Positions 17,474 to 25,303 of a DNA stretch of 64,000 nt are shown one piece after another (the first letter of the stretch is position 1; the number at the start of each line of letters is the position of its first letter). Location: the NCBI GenBank assembly GCA_965222505.1, contig OZ244956.1, positions 744,001 through 808,000 on the forward strand, in the 5' to 3' direction. Made by a program: the position numbers and the translations under genes. The notes beneath the pieces were generated by a model, which was not told where the DNA came from, searched no databases, and saw nothing but the letters and a program-made list of their open reading frames with translations. Source of the stretch: G965222505 sp965222505. Its GTDB lineage: Bacteria; Bacteroidota; Rhodothermia; Rhodothermales; DATKEJ01.

Positions 17474-18202
17474 ATGACAGCGTTCGAAGAACGGGTTCAA
17501 GGCATCCGCACCCGATTGGCCGAGATACAGGCCCGCATCACACAAGCGTGTGAGCGAGCCAGCCGTTCTCCGGAAACGGTCACCCTGGTTGCTGTGACCA
17601 AAACCTTTCCACTTGAGGTCGTGCAGGCAGGGTATGCAGCGGGCTTGCGGAATTTTGGAGAGAACCGGGTTCAGGAACTAGTGACGAAAGCTCAACCCTT
17701 TCCTGGCACCATCAATGGAGGTGATATTCGGTGGCACATGATCGGCCCGTTGCAACGGAACAAGGCCAAATGGGTTACTGCCCACGCCGACGTGTTTCAC
17801 ACCCTCGATAGCCTCCGCCTGGCTGAAGCCCTGAACAAACGTGCCACTGCACGAGGCCGCACCTTGCCCTGTATGGTCCAGGTTAATATATCAGGTGAAG
17901 CTACCAAATCCGGTATTTCTCCGGCTGAAACGGCCCCTTTCCTGAAGACCCTCACGGCCTATGAACACCTAAAAGTTCAGGGGTTGATGGGCATGCCGGC
18001 CCCAAGCTCTGATCCTGAATCAGCCCGCCCTGCCCTACGCAACCTGCGCATCCTGCTTGAAACGGCACCTGTCCCGCTTTCCCAACTCTCAATGGGCATG
18101 AGCAATGACTTTGAAGTTGCTATTGAGGAGGGCGCAACACACATTCGAATTGGTTCTGCCCTGTTCGGCAGCCGAAGCAAACAGCCCCTTCGGAACGCAT
18201 AG
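17474..18202 (+). CDS. yggS: YggS/PLPBP-family pyridoxal phosphate homeostasis protein
   Basis: A 242-residue alanine-racemase-N-like barrel. VAVTKTFP (about residue 40) carries the PLP-binding Lys. NFGENRVQEL, HMIGPLQRNKAKW, VNISGEATKSG, GLMGMPAP and LSMGMSNDFEVAIEEGATHI are all family signatures. The protein carries PLP and balances vitamin B6 and amino-acid pools; no enzyme activity is assigned. It starts 10 bp after the sorting-domain gene and precedes a small membrane protein and a DivIVA gene. In Gram-positive bacteria the yggS homologue ylmE lies in a division cluster ending in divIVA, so this neighbourhood may be a reduced version. Confidence 0.93.
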   Translation: MTAFEERVQGIRTRLAEIQARITQACERASRSPETVTLVAVTKTFPLEVVQAGYAAGLRNFGENRVQELVTKAQPFPGTINGGDIRWHMIGPLQRNKAKWVTAHADVFHTLDSLRLAEALNKRATARGRTLPCMVQVNISGEATKSGISPAETAPFLKTLTAYEHLKVQGLMGMPAPSSDPESARPALRNLRILLETAPVPLSQLSMGMSNDFEVAIEEGATHIRIGSALFGSRSKQPLRNA

Positions 18203-18256
18203 GCCCTTCTTTTCGTTGGATTTCTGTTTGGATTCCACAACCGATTGTATTTTTTT

Positions 18257-18526
18257 ATGGTTTGGATATGGGTGGGCATTGCGGCCGGCTTGATTGCTGT
18301 GGTGGCCTTGTGGATGTGGCTGATGCGCTACGAACAGCACATGATCAGTTCCGCACAACAGGCCATTCTGGAGGCAGAACAAGCACAGCAAGCACTACAA
18401 ATACGGTGGTCTCCATCGGGTGCTACTGAACGGTCGGGCGCAAAACCGAAGGTTCACGCAAGTAAACCCAAAACTGCGCGTCACCGCCGTAACCGGCGCA
18501 ATAAACCCAGACGCAAAAACGGTTGA
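18257..18526 (+). CDS. small single-pass membrane protein with basic tail
   Basis: The product has 89 residues. One membrane segment lies at residues 2-24 (VWIWVGIAAGLIAVVALWMW). A short Ala/Gln-rich helix follows (SSAQQAILEAEQAQQAL), then a strongly basic C-terminus (KPKTARHRRNRRNKPRRKNG). ATG 18257 is preferred to an in-frame TTG at 18245. It lies between yggS and the DivIVA gene on the same strand, which suggests a link with the cell envelope or division, but no family is recognised. The basic tail could contact nucleic acid, phospholipid or the acidic coiled coil of DivIVA; this is speculation. Confidence 0.6.
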   Translation: MVWIWVGIAAGLIAVVALWMWLMRYEQHMISSAQQAILEAEQAQQALQIRWSPSGATERSGAKPKVHASKPKTARHRRNRRNKPRRKNG

Positions 18527-18604
18527 GGCCCATTGCCCATTGCTTCGTGTCCACGTTCCATGCTACGTCCCCCACACCCCATCCAACAAGGGGTTACTTG
18601 ACTT

Positions 18605-19837
18605 ATGAAGATTACGCCACTCGAAATTCGCAAGCAAGAATTCAGACGCTCCTTTCGCGGGTATGACCCGGAGGAAGTGAGCAACTTTCTGCAAATGCTC
18701 TCGCGTGAGTGGGAGCAAATGCTGGAAGATGTCGACCGGACCAATGCGAAGGTCAATGAACTAAAGGGACGACTGGAGCACTACGGGCAGGTCGAGGAAG
18801 CCCTGCAGGAAGCCATGCGCGCCGCACGCGACAATGCCGCCAAGGCCCTGAAAAATGTGGAAGCGGAACGGGCCGTCATTCTCAATGAAGCCCAGGCCAA
18901 AGCCAGTACCCTGCACCACGAAGCGCAGAACCAGCTCCACGATGCCGAGCACCAGGCCAAACAAATCGTGCAGGATGCCACTGAGACCCGTAAACGATTA
19001 CTCAACGATATTGCCCAACTTCAGTCGCGCCGAGATGAACTCATGGCACAGATGCGATCGTTTCTGATTTCCGAGATGGAAATGCTTACACGATATGAAG
19101 GCCGCAATGCCATTGCCATGCAATCCCTGTTCCCCCTGCCCGAACCGGATTATGAGGATCAGACCGAACTTACAGAAGTGAAAGAGCCCCCCCCGGACGA
19201 GGCGGAAACGGCTACCATTACCTCTGAAACCACAACGAAACCCAAAGCCCCTCCCGAGGAACCGCTGGCCCCCAAACCGGCTCCGGAAAAACCAACCCCC
19301 GTTCAACCCCAAACGCCCGTATCCACAGGCGCACCGCCCCAGCCTCCCAAAACCGCGCCGGTTCCTCCAGTTCAAACGGCCCCACCGGGGTTCAAAACGC
19401 CACCTGCAATGGGGCCGCCGCCTCCGGTGGCCCAACCTGCTACGCCCAAATCCCCTTCCCCATTGGCGGACGTACCACAAGCACCCGAGTTGCCATCGGT
19501 CCCAACCCCTGAACCTGCGCCCCCGCCGGAAACACCAGCTACCTCATCCTACGATCCACCACCGCTAAAGCCCCAGACGTCCGTACCGCCTCTAGCACAC
19601 CCAACCCTACCCCCAACGCCGGCTCGGGAAAGCGTTCGTTCAGTCAATGACCTCCCCGTCACCCCTGCTCCTCCCGTGCAACCCCAACCGGCATCCCCAC
19701 CAACGGAGCCTGCACAAAAAGGATGGCGCGTCAATGAAGTGGTGAGCGAACAGCCCCCCGGCGAGCCCGATCCTGATTCGGCCATTCCGACCCACGAAAT
19801 CCAGAAAATCCGACGCATCCTCGATGACCTGGAATAA
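18605..19837 (+). CDS. DivIVA-domain protein with long proline-rich C-terminal half
   Basis: The product has 410 residues. It starts MKITPLEIRKQEFRRSFRGY, the membrane-binding DivIVA N-terminus, followed by DPEEVSNFLQML and a long coiled coil to about residue 165 (NAAKALKNVEAERAVILNEA). From about 185 to 375 it is Pro/Ala/Thr-rich and disordered (PPEEPLAPKPAPEKPTPV). A short conserved C-terminal helix ends IRRILDDLE. DivIVA proteins sense membrane curvature and recruit division or polarity factors. The Pro-rich extension is unlike the compact Gram-positive protein and could be a scaffold. It is preceded by yggS and a small membrane protein and followed by a purine nucleoside phosphorylase gene 36 bp downstream. 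Confidence 0.85.
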   Translation: MKITPLEIRKQEFRRSFRGYDPEEVSNFLQMLSREWEQMLEDVDRTNAKVNELKGRLEHYGQVEEALQEAMRAARDNAAKALKNVEAERAVILNEAQAKASTLHHEAQNQLHDAEHQAKQIVQDATETRKRLLNDIAQLQSRRDELMAQMRSFLISEMEMLTRYEGRNAIAMQSLFPLPEPDYEDQTELTEVKEPPPDEAETATITSETTTKPKAPPEEPLAPKPAPEKPTPVQPQTPVSTGAPPQPPKTAPVPPVQTAPPGFKTPPAMGPPPPVAQPATPKSPSPLADVPQAPELPSVPTPEPAPPPETPATSSYDPPPLKPQTSVPPLAHPTLPPTPARESVRSVNDLPVTPAPPVQPQPASPPTEPAQKGWRVNEVVSEQPPGEPDPDSAIPTHEIQKIRRILDDLE

Positions 19838-19873
19838 TCGTCTTCCTGATCCAACACCCCCGAACCCCTTACT

Positions 19874-20716
19874 ATGTTTGATCTTGCTACGTACCGGCAG
19901 CATGTTGAAGAAGCTGTTGCCGCCGTTCGTCCTTATTGTTCTGCACAACCGAAAGTAGGCATTATTCTCGGAACGGGCTTGGGGGCCTTAGCCAAAGAAA
20001 TCGAAGTTGAAACGGAGATCATCTACGATGACATCCCCCATTTTCCAATCTCGACGGTAGAATCTCACCACGGGCGTTTGCTCATCGGCACGCTGGACAG
20101 CATACCGATCATCGCCATGCAAGGCCGGTTCCACTTGTACGAAGGGTATACCGCCCAGGAAATCACGCTGCCCGTGCGGATGATGGCCTTGCTCGACATC
20201 GAAACCCTGCTGATTTCCAACGCAGCCGGTGCGATGAACCCGATCTATCGCAAAGGAGATTTAATGCTGCTGACCGATCACATCAACCTCCTCGGTGTCA
20301 ACCCACTCATGGGCCCAAACGCCGCCGAGTGGGGGCCACGGTTCCCTGACATGAGTGAACCCTACGACGTTGGCCTTCGGAATCTGGCAGAAAAGATCGC
20401 CCTGAATAAAAGCATTCGGTTGCAACAGGGGGTATACGTCTCCGTCACCGGCCCCAACCTCGAAACAAAGGCCGAATACCGCTTCCTGCGTCGAATCGGA
20501 GCCGATGCCGTAGGGATGAGCACCATACCGGAAGTAATCGTTGCCCGCCATATGAACCTCCGCTGCATGGCCATCTCGGTGCTAACCGATGAATGTTTCC
20601 CGGATGCGTTGGAACCCGTCTCCATCCCCGATATCCTGGCCGCTGCCGCCCAGGCTGAACCCAACCTGACGACCATCTTCCGAGGCGTCGTCTCAGCCCT
20701 GCATACAGCCGGTTAG
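19874..20716 (+). CDS. punA: purine-nucleoside phosphorylase (class I, trimeric type)
   Basis: A 280-residue enzyme of the nucleoside phosphorylase superfamily that splits purine nucleosides with phosphate to base and ribose 1-phosphate in the cytoplasm. Visible signatures are GIILGTGLGALAKEI (phosphate loop), VESHHGRLLIG, MQGRFHLYEGY, SNAAGAMNP, GPNLETKAEYRFLRRIGADA and GMSTIPEVIVARH, with SVLTDECFP near the end. The length fits the family. Ribose phosphate made here could feed the pentose phosphate genes transketolase and epimerase that follow on the same strand after a 158-bp gap. Confidence 0.93.
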   Translation: MFDLATYRQHVEEAVAAVRPYCSAQPKVGIILGTGLGALAKEIEVETEIIYDDIPHFPISTVESHHGRLLIGTLDSIPIIAMQGRFHLYEGYTAQEITLPVRMMALLDIETLLISNAAGAMNPIYRKGDLMLLTDHINLLGVNPLMGPNAAEWGPRFPDMSEPYDVGLRNLAEKIALNKSIRLQQGVYVSVTGPNLETKAEYRFLRRIGADAVGMSTIPEVIVARHMNLRCMAISVLTDECFPDALEPVSIPDILAAAAQAEPNLTTIFRGVVSALHTAG

Positions 20717-20874
20717 ACCCGGATCAAATCACACGACCTTGGCCCGCATGACCTTCCTGGAGGGCATAACGAATCCGCCAGGTTGTGCAACTTCAGATAA
20801 AAATATTCAAAAAGGACGGGTTGTTTTTTTCGTAAGTTGGGAGGGTATTCACAACCCTATTGTATCGGTTTAGC

Positions 20875-22917
20875 ATGCCCACACCTCCCCATCCGCCCCC
20901 CAACACCGCTTCTTCTCCATCCATCGATACCCACCTGCATCATCAAGCCGCCCACACCATCCGGGGGCTGGCCATGGATGCCGTTCAAAAGGCCAATTCC
21001 GGCCATCCAGGCATGCCTATGGGCATGGCGGATGTGGCCGTGGTCTTGTGGACGCAATTTCTCAAACATTACCCGGCTGACCCCAGCTGGTTCAACCGGG
21101 ACCGGTTTGTCCTCTCCGCAGGCCACGGCTCCATGCTGCTCTACAGCCTGTTACACCTGAGTGGATATGACTTGTCCATCGACGATCTGAAACAGTTTCG
21201 GCAACTGCACAGCCGAACGCCCGGTCATCCCGAGCAGTTTATGACACCCGGCGTGGAAACCACGACTGGCCCGCTTGGACAAGGGATCTCCAATGCCGTC
21301 GGGATGGCCCTTGCTGAACGGCACCTGAGCGCCCGCTTCAACTTTCCCGGCTTCCCCATCATTGATCACTACACGTACGTGATTGCCAGTGACGGGGATC
21401 TGATGGAAGGGATTTCCTACGAAGCCTGCTCCCTGGCTGGACACTGGAAACTGGGTCGGCTGATGGTCCTCTACGATGACAATAAAATCAGCATCGACGG
21501 CGCCACGGACCTGGCCTTTACCGAAAATGTACGTGCCCGGTTTGAAGCACAAGGCTGGCACACACAGGCCATCAACGGGCACGACCCCATTGAAATCGCC
21601 GAAGCCATTACCCAGGCCCAGGCCGAAACGGACCGCCCCTCCTTGATTGCCTGCCGCACCCATATCGGCTACGGAAGCCCCAACAAACAGGACACGGCCT
21701 CCTCCCACGGCTCCCCGTTGGGCATCGACGAGGTGGAACGCACGAAAACAAACCTGGGCTGGCCCCTGGAACCCCTGTTCCACGTTCCAGCGGAAGTCTA
21801 TACCTACATGCAGGAAACGGCCCATCCCAGGGCTTATGCCGACTGGCAATCCGAATGGGCGGCCTTCGCCGATGCCCATCCCCGCCAGGCCGACATGCTG
21901 GATTCCGCCCTGCATGGCACATTGCCGGCGGGTTGGGACGATGACTTTCCGCTGTTCGAGGCCAGGAGTGCCTTCGCTACCCGTGCAGCATCCGGCAAGG
22001 TACTGGAAACCCTGAAAACCCGTTTGCCCCTTCTCGTAGGCGGCTCTGCCGATCTGACCGGCTCCAACAAGACGGTTGTGCCGGATGATTTCCCCTTCCA
22101 ACACGATGCCCCAACAGGTCGTTACCTCCACTTCGGCGTACGCGAACATGCGATGGCCGCTATCCTGAATGGGCTGAACCTTCACGGTGGCCTGCGGGGC
22201 TACGGCGGCACCTTCCTGATCTTCTCAGATTACATGCGGAACAGCATCCGTTTGTCGGCGCTGATGAACGTCCCGACCCTTTTCGTCTTTACCCACGACA
22301 GCATTGGACTGGGCGAAGATGGTCCTACACATCAACCCATCGAACAACTGGCTTCCCTGCGGGCCATTCCCAACCTGAACGTCTTCCGACCCGCAGATGC
22401 CAACGAAACGGCTTTGTGCTGGCAAGCGGCCATCCGGAGTGACGGCCCTTCCGCCCTGGCCCTGACCCGGCAAAAAGTGCCCACCCTAGATCCTGCAACA
22501 TACCCGGTTGTAGAGGGTGCCGCTCGGGGGGCCTATGTGCTGTCTGATGCAAACGATCCCCAGGTCCTTTTGCTTGCAACCGGTTCTGAGGTCCAGATTG
22601 CAATGGATGCCCAAAAACAACTGGCCGATGAAGGCATTGCCAGCCGTGTCGTCTCCATGCCGTGCTGGAAGCTCTTTGATGCCCAGCCCGAAACCTACCG
22701 CAATGCGGTGTTACCGCCTGCCATCAAGGCCAGAGTGTCCATTGAAGCCGGTGTGACCCTGGGCTGGTCACGATACATTGGAGATGGCGGGGTGGCGATT
22801 GGCCTCGACACCTTCGGCGCTTCTGCACCCGCTCAGATACTCTACGAGCATTTCGGCCTGACCTCGGAAGCTGTGGTTGATGCCGCCCATGAATCCCTGA
22901 ACCGGACGGCCCCCTGA
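20875..22917 (+). CDS. tkt: transketolase
   Basis: A 680-residue thiamine-diphosphate enzyme that transfers two-carbon units between sugar phosphates. Seen are NSGHPGMPMGMADVAVVLW, SAGHGSMLLYSLLHLSGY, the ThDP motif SDGDLMEGISYEA, GYGSPNKQDTASSHGSPLG (phosphate binding), FGVREHAMAAILNG, HDSIGLGEDGPTHQPIEQLA and TGSEVQIAMDAQ. All domains (PP, Pyr and C-terminal) are present at normal length. ATG 20875 is chosen over 20860, which would add only MYRFS. The stop TGA shares one base with the start of rpe (TGATG), so the two are translationally coupled and act in the same pathway. Confidence 0.96.
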   Translation: MPTPPHPPPNTASSPSIDTHLHHQAAHTIRGLAMDAVQKANSGHPGMPMGMADVAVVLWTQFLKHYPADPSWFNRDRFVLSAGHGSMLLYSLLHLSGYDLSIDDLKQFRQLHSRTPGHPEQFMTPGVETTTGPLGQGISNAVGMALAERHLSARFNFPGFPIIDHYTYVIASDGDLMEGISYEACSLAGHWKLGRLMVLYDDNKISIDGATDLAFTENVRARFEAQGWHTQAINGHDPIEIAEAITQAQAETDRPSLIACRTHIGYGSPNKQDTASSHGSPLGIDEVERTKTNLGWPLEPLFHVPAEVYTYMQETAHPRAYADWQSEWAAFADAHPRQADMLDSALHGTLPAGWDDDFPLFEARSAFATRAASGKVLETLKTRLPLLVGGSADLTGSNKTVVPDDFPFQHDAPTGRYLHFGVREHAMAAILNGLNLHGGLRGYGGTFLIFSDYMRNSIRLSALMNVPTLFVFTHDSIGLGEDGPTHQPIEQLASLRAIPNLNVFRPADANETALCWQAAIRSDGPSALALTRQKVPTLDPATYPVVEGAARGAYVLSDANDPQVLLLATGSEVQIAMDAQKQLADEGIASRVVSMPCWKLFDAQPETYRNAVLPPAIKARVSIEAGVTLGWSRYIGDGGVAIGLDTFGASAPAQILYEHFGLTSEAVVDAAHESLNRTAP

Positions 22918-23582
22918 TGCCTGTTATCCTGGCCCCCTCCATCCTCGCGGCAGATTTTGCACACCTCGGCACACAATGCCGGGAAGCAATTCAGGCTGGC
23001 GCACCCTGGCTCCATGTGGATGTTATGGACGGCCATTTTGTGCCGAACATCAGCATTGGACCCCTTATTGTACGCGCCCTGCGCCCCCTGGCCGATGAAA
23101 CCGGAGCCTTCTTGGACGTACATTTGATGATCGAAAACCCAGATCAGTACCTGGATGCCTTCGTCCAGGCCGGGGCAGATTGCCTGACGGTTCATGTAGA
23201 AGCCTGTACCCATCTGCACCGAACGATCCAGGCCATCAAGGCATTGGGCATCAAGGCCGGTGTGACATTGAACCCGGCCACCTCACTACACACGCTGGAA
23301 GAAATCCTGCCAGACGTTGATCTGGTCCTTATTATGTCGGTCAATCCCGGCTTTGGGGGGCAATCCTATATCCCTGGCAGTACAAATAAAATCAAACGGT
23401 TACGCGAGATGCTGGATGCCATTGGCTCTGAGGCCCACCTGGAGGTAGATGGCGGTGTAAAACTGCACAACGCCGCCGAAATCATTGCCGCTGGCGCCGA
23501 TGTGTTGGTGGCCGGAAGTGCCGTGTTCAAAGGCCCGATCACCGAAAATGTAACCCGGTTCCGGCAGCTTATTGAGGAGTGA
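22917..23582 (+). CDS. rpe: ribulose-phosphate 3-epimerase
   Basis: A 221-residue TIM barrel interconverting ribulose 5-phosphate and xylulose 5-phosphate. Family motifs are APSILAADFAHLG, WLHVDVMDGHFVPNISIG (metal-binding His and Asp), LDVHLMIENP, LIMSVNPGFGGQ and EVDGGVKLHNA. Its product xylulose 5-phosphate is a substrate of the transketolase encoded immediately upstream with a one-base overlap. It is followed after 3 bp by an MGMT-family gene, so the three form one transcription unit. Confidence 0.96.
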   Translation: MPVILAPSILAADFAHLGTQCREAIQAGAPWLHVDVMDGHFVPNISIGPLIVRALRPLADETGAFLDVHLMIENPDQYLDAFVQAGADCLTVHVEACTHLHRTIQAIKALGIKAGVTLNPATSLHTLEEILPDVDLVLIMSVNPGFGGQSYIPGSTNKIKRLREMLDAIGSEAHLEVDGGVKLHNAAEIIAAGADVLVAGSAVFKGPITENVTRFRQLIEE

Positions 23583-23585
23583 TTG

Positions 23586-23915
23586 ATGCCTACAAAAACC
23601 GACCATGAAGACTTCTTTACCCGTGTGTGGGCCGTCGTGGCTGAGATTCCCTTTGGCAAAGTGACCACCTATGGGCATATTGCTGAATATCTGGGGGCAC
23701 GCCGGTCGGCGCGGGTCGTGGGCTGGGCCATGAAGGCTGCGGCCGCTACAGACTTACCCTGCCACCGCGTCGTAAACCGGTTTGGGGCTTTGTCCGGCAA
23801 GATGCATTTCGTGACACCGACGGCGATGGAAGATCGCCTCCTGAGTGAGGGCATTACCTTCACCGACAATGGTTGCGTTGATATGACCCAGCACCTCTGG
23901 ATACCGGGAACCTAA
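23586..23915 (+). CDS. MGMT-family DNA alkyltransferase-like protein
   Basis: A 109-residue protein that is only the C-terminal DNA-binding domain of O6-methylguanine methyltransferases: FFTRVWAVVAEIPFGKVTTY, helix-turn-helix region ARRSARVVGWAMKAA, arginine-finger type helix, and PCHRVVN. The classical alkyl-acceptor Cys is retained (PCHRV), whereas true alkyltransferase-like (ATL) proteins carry Trp there. It could therefore be an active mini-methyltransferase or a lesion-binding protein. ATG 23586 is chosen over an in-frame TTG one codon earlier. It lies 3 bp after rpe, presumably co-transcribed for convenience and without a metabolic link. Confidence 0.88.
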   Translation: MPTKTDHEDFFTRVWAVVAEIPFGKVTTYGHIAEYLGARRSARVVGWAMKAAAATDLPCHRVVNRFGALSGKMHFVTPTAMEDRLLSEGITFTDNGCVDMTQHLWIPGT

Positions 23916-23916
23916 C

Positions 23917-24051
23917 TCAACCATCAAAGGAAACCTGCCGAAAAGACTGTCCTTTTTCCCTCGGGCTGATACGAATCGTAACCTGCTGATCGAGTTGCTG
24001 GAGGAAATCCAGCAATTTATCCGTCGAGAATCGGCTAAAATGTCCATTCAT
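23917..24051 (-). pseudogene. C-terminal remnant of an XRE-type antitoxin-like protein
   Basis: On the minus strand a 44-codon frame starts MNGHFSRFSTDKLLDFLQQL, continues DQQVTIRISPREKG and ends TGA at 23917-23919. This matches the C-terminal third of HigA/XRE-type antitoxins, where a L-L-N-G-x-F-x-x-F-S motif is followed by L-x-x-F-L-x-x-L-x-x-x-V-x-I-x-I. The helix-turn-helix that should precede it is absent: the frame upstream reads unrelated residues. No toxin gene is adjacent. It is read as a truncated leftover of a toxin-antitoxin pair, though a small expressed protein cannot be excluded. Its stop lies directly against the stop of the MGMT gene, tail to tail. Confidence 0.5.
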
Positions 24052-24164
24052 TAGAAATTTCCTATATATACAACTTGATACAGACCGATACCTGACCTGT
24101 ACATCATTACATGCGCTACATTGCGTCAGGGTGCGCCAAGCTCTACGCTAATAATGTCTGAGTG

Positions 24165-24551
24165 CTAGGATCGGGGGGCTGGATGGTTAAACACGAGGTA
24201 ACCAAAGAAGAGGGTGAGGACGGCATACCCCACGGTTATCCCCCAGATCAATACACCGCCCTGTCCGTACAAAGCCAATCTCAGGAGGGCAAAGACACCA
24301 ATACCAAAATGGAGGAAATTGCCCAGGGTGATGGGCTTACCGTAAATCCCGCCCAATATGGCAGTTTGAGCCACCCAGTTCAAGATGGCAAAGCCGAGCA
24401 GTGCGGCACCAAGGAGTTGAATAAATACCGGGTGTGGTGAAGCCACATCAGCTTCGAGGTAGCGCAGGATCTCATGAGGAAAGAACTGTGCGGCAAAGCC
24501 CAGCACAGCCAGAAATACCGCACTTCCCAGCATGGGCAACCGGGTATTCAT
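24165..24551 (-). CDS. small four-helix membrane protein, uncharacterised
   Basis: A 128-residue integral membrane protein with four predicted helices: LGSAVFLAVLGFAAQFF, LLGAALLGFAILNWVAQ, LGNFLHFGIGVFALLRLALY and LIWGITVGYAVLTLFFGYLVF. Polar loops include GGIYGKPITLGN. The layout resembles small membrane proteins common in Bacteroidota genomes, but no function is known. It lies 26 bp downstream of an ECF sigma factor gene on the same strand and may be co-transcribed with it. Confidence 0.7.
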   Translation of the reverse strand: MNTRLPMLGSAVFLAVLGFAAQFFPHEILRYLEADVASPHPVFIQLLGAALLGFAILNWVAQTAILGGIYGKPITLGNFLHFGIGVFALLRLALYGQGGVLIWGITVGYAVLTLFFGYLVFNHPAPRS

Positions 24552-24577
24552 CGTGGGGGCGGTTGAGGGTGTCCTGC

Positions 24578-25138
24578 TTACGCAGCCGAGTGGAGTTCAC
24601 GGTAGAGCCAGGCCTTGGCTACAGCCCATTCACGTTTGACTGTTGCCGTGGAAATGCCCAGCACCTGTGAGGTTTCTTCAATGTTGAGGCCCCCAAAGAA
24701 CCGGCACTCAACAACCCGGCTTTGCCGAGGGTCAAACGCGGCCAACCGTTGCAACGCCTCATCCAGGGCCACCAGGTCTTCCGTACGGGCTTCGGCAACG
24801 ATGGTGCCGGTATCATCCAGGGCTACAATGCGATCATTGCCACGTTTATCCGCTTGACGCCGCCGCGCATGATCTACCAGAATCCGGCGCATGGCCTGGG
24901 AGGCAATGCCCAAAAACTGCGGTCGGTTGTTCCAATCCACGCGCTTTTGCTTGATGAGCCGCATATAGGCCTCATGTACAAGGGCGGTGGTGTTCAGGGT
25001 ATGTCCCTGACGCTCGGAGCGCAACTGCATATGGGCTAGGCGGCGCAATTCCTCATACACTTCGGGAAGTAATGCATCCAGTGTACCTCGGTGTGCCCCC
25101 TGGGTCAAGACCTGGGTGTTCTTGTCTGTGCTTGACAT
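24578..25138 (-). CDS. ECF-type RNA polymerase sigma factor (Sig-70_X6 type)
   Basis: A 186-residue sigma factor. Region 2 is EVYEELRRLAHMQLRSERQG then TTALVHEAYMRLIKQKRVDW and AMRRILVDHARRRQADKRG. Region 4 is FDPRQSRVVECRFFGGLNIE then VLGISTATVKREWAVAKAWL. The sequence is of the Sig-70_X6 group common in Planctomycetes and Rhodothermota, which often acts with protein kinases and not with a classical anti-sigma factor. No kinase or anti-sigma factor is adjacent here; a small membrane protein follows. A second factor of the same group at 57336-57887 does pair with a kinase. Confidence 0.9.
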   Translation of the reverse strand: MSSTDKNTQVLTQGAHRGTLDALLPEVYEELRRLAHMQLRSERQGHTLNTTALVHEAYMRLIKQKRVDWNNRPQFLGIASQAMRRILVDHARRRQADKRGNDRIVALDDTGTIVAEARTEDLVALDEALQRLAAFDPRQSRVVECRFFGGLNIEETSQVLGISTATVKREWAVAKAWLYRELHSAA

Positions 25139-25303
25139 GGAGTCTGTATTGGTGGGAAGCCTCGTCTAACGGTTGAACATACTTCTTTTTGTTGGATTTT
25201 GCCAGTCCAACCCGGTCACAACTGTTTTTCTAACCACCTCATGTTACGTATTTCTCTGCTCAGGGGTCTATTCCTTAAAACCCATGCCAGCCCTGCATCC
25301 CTA

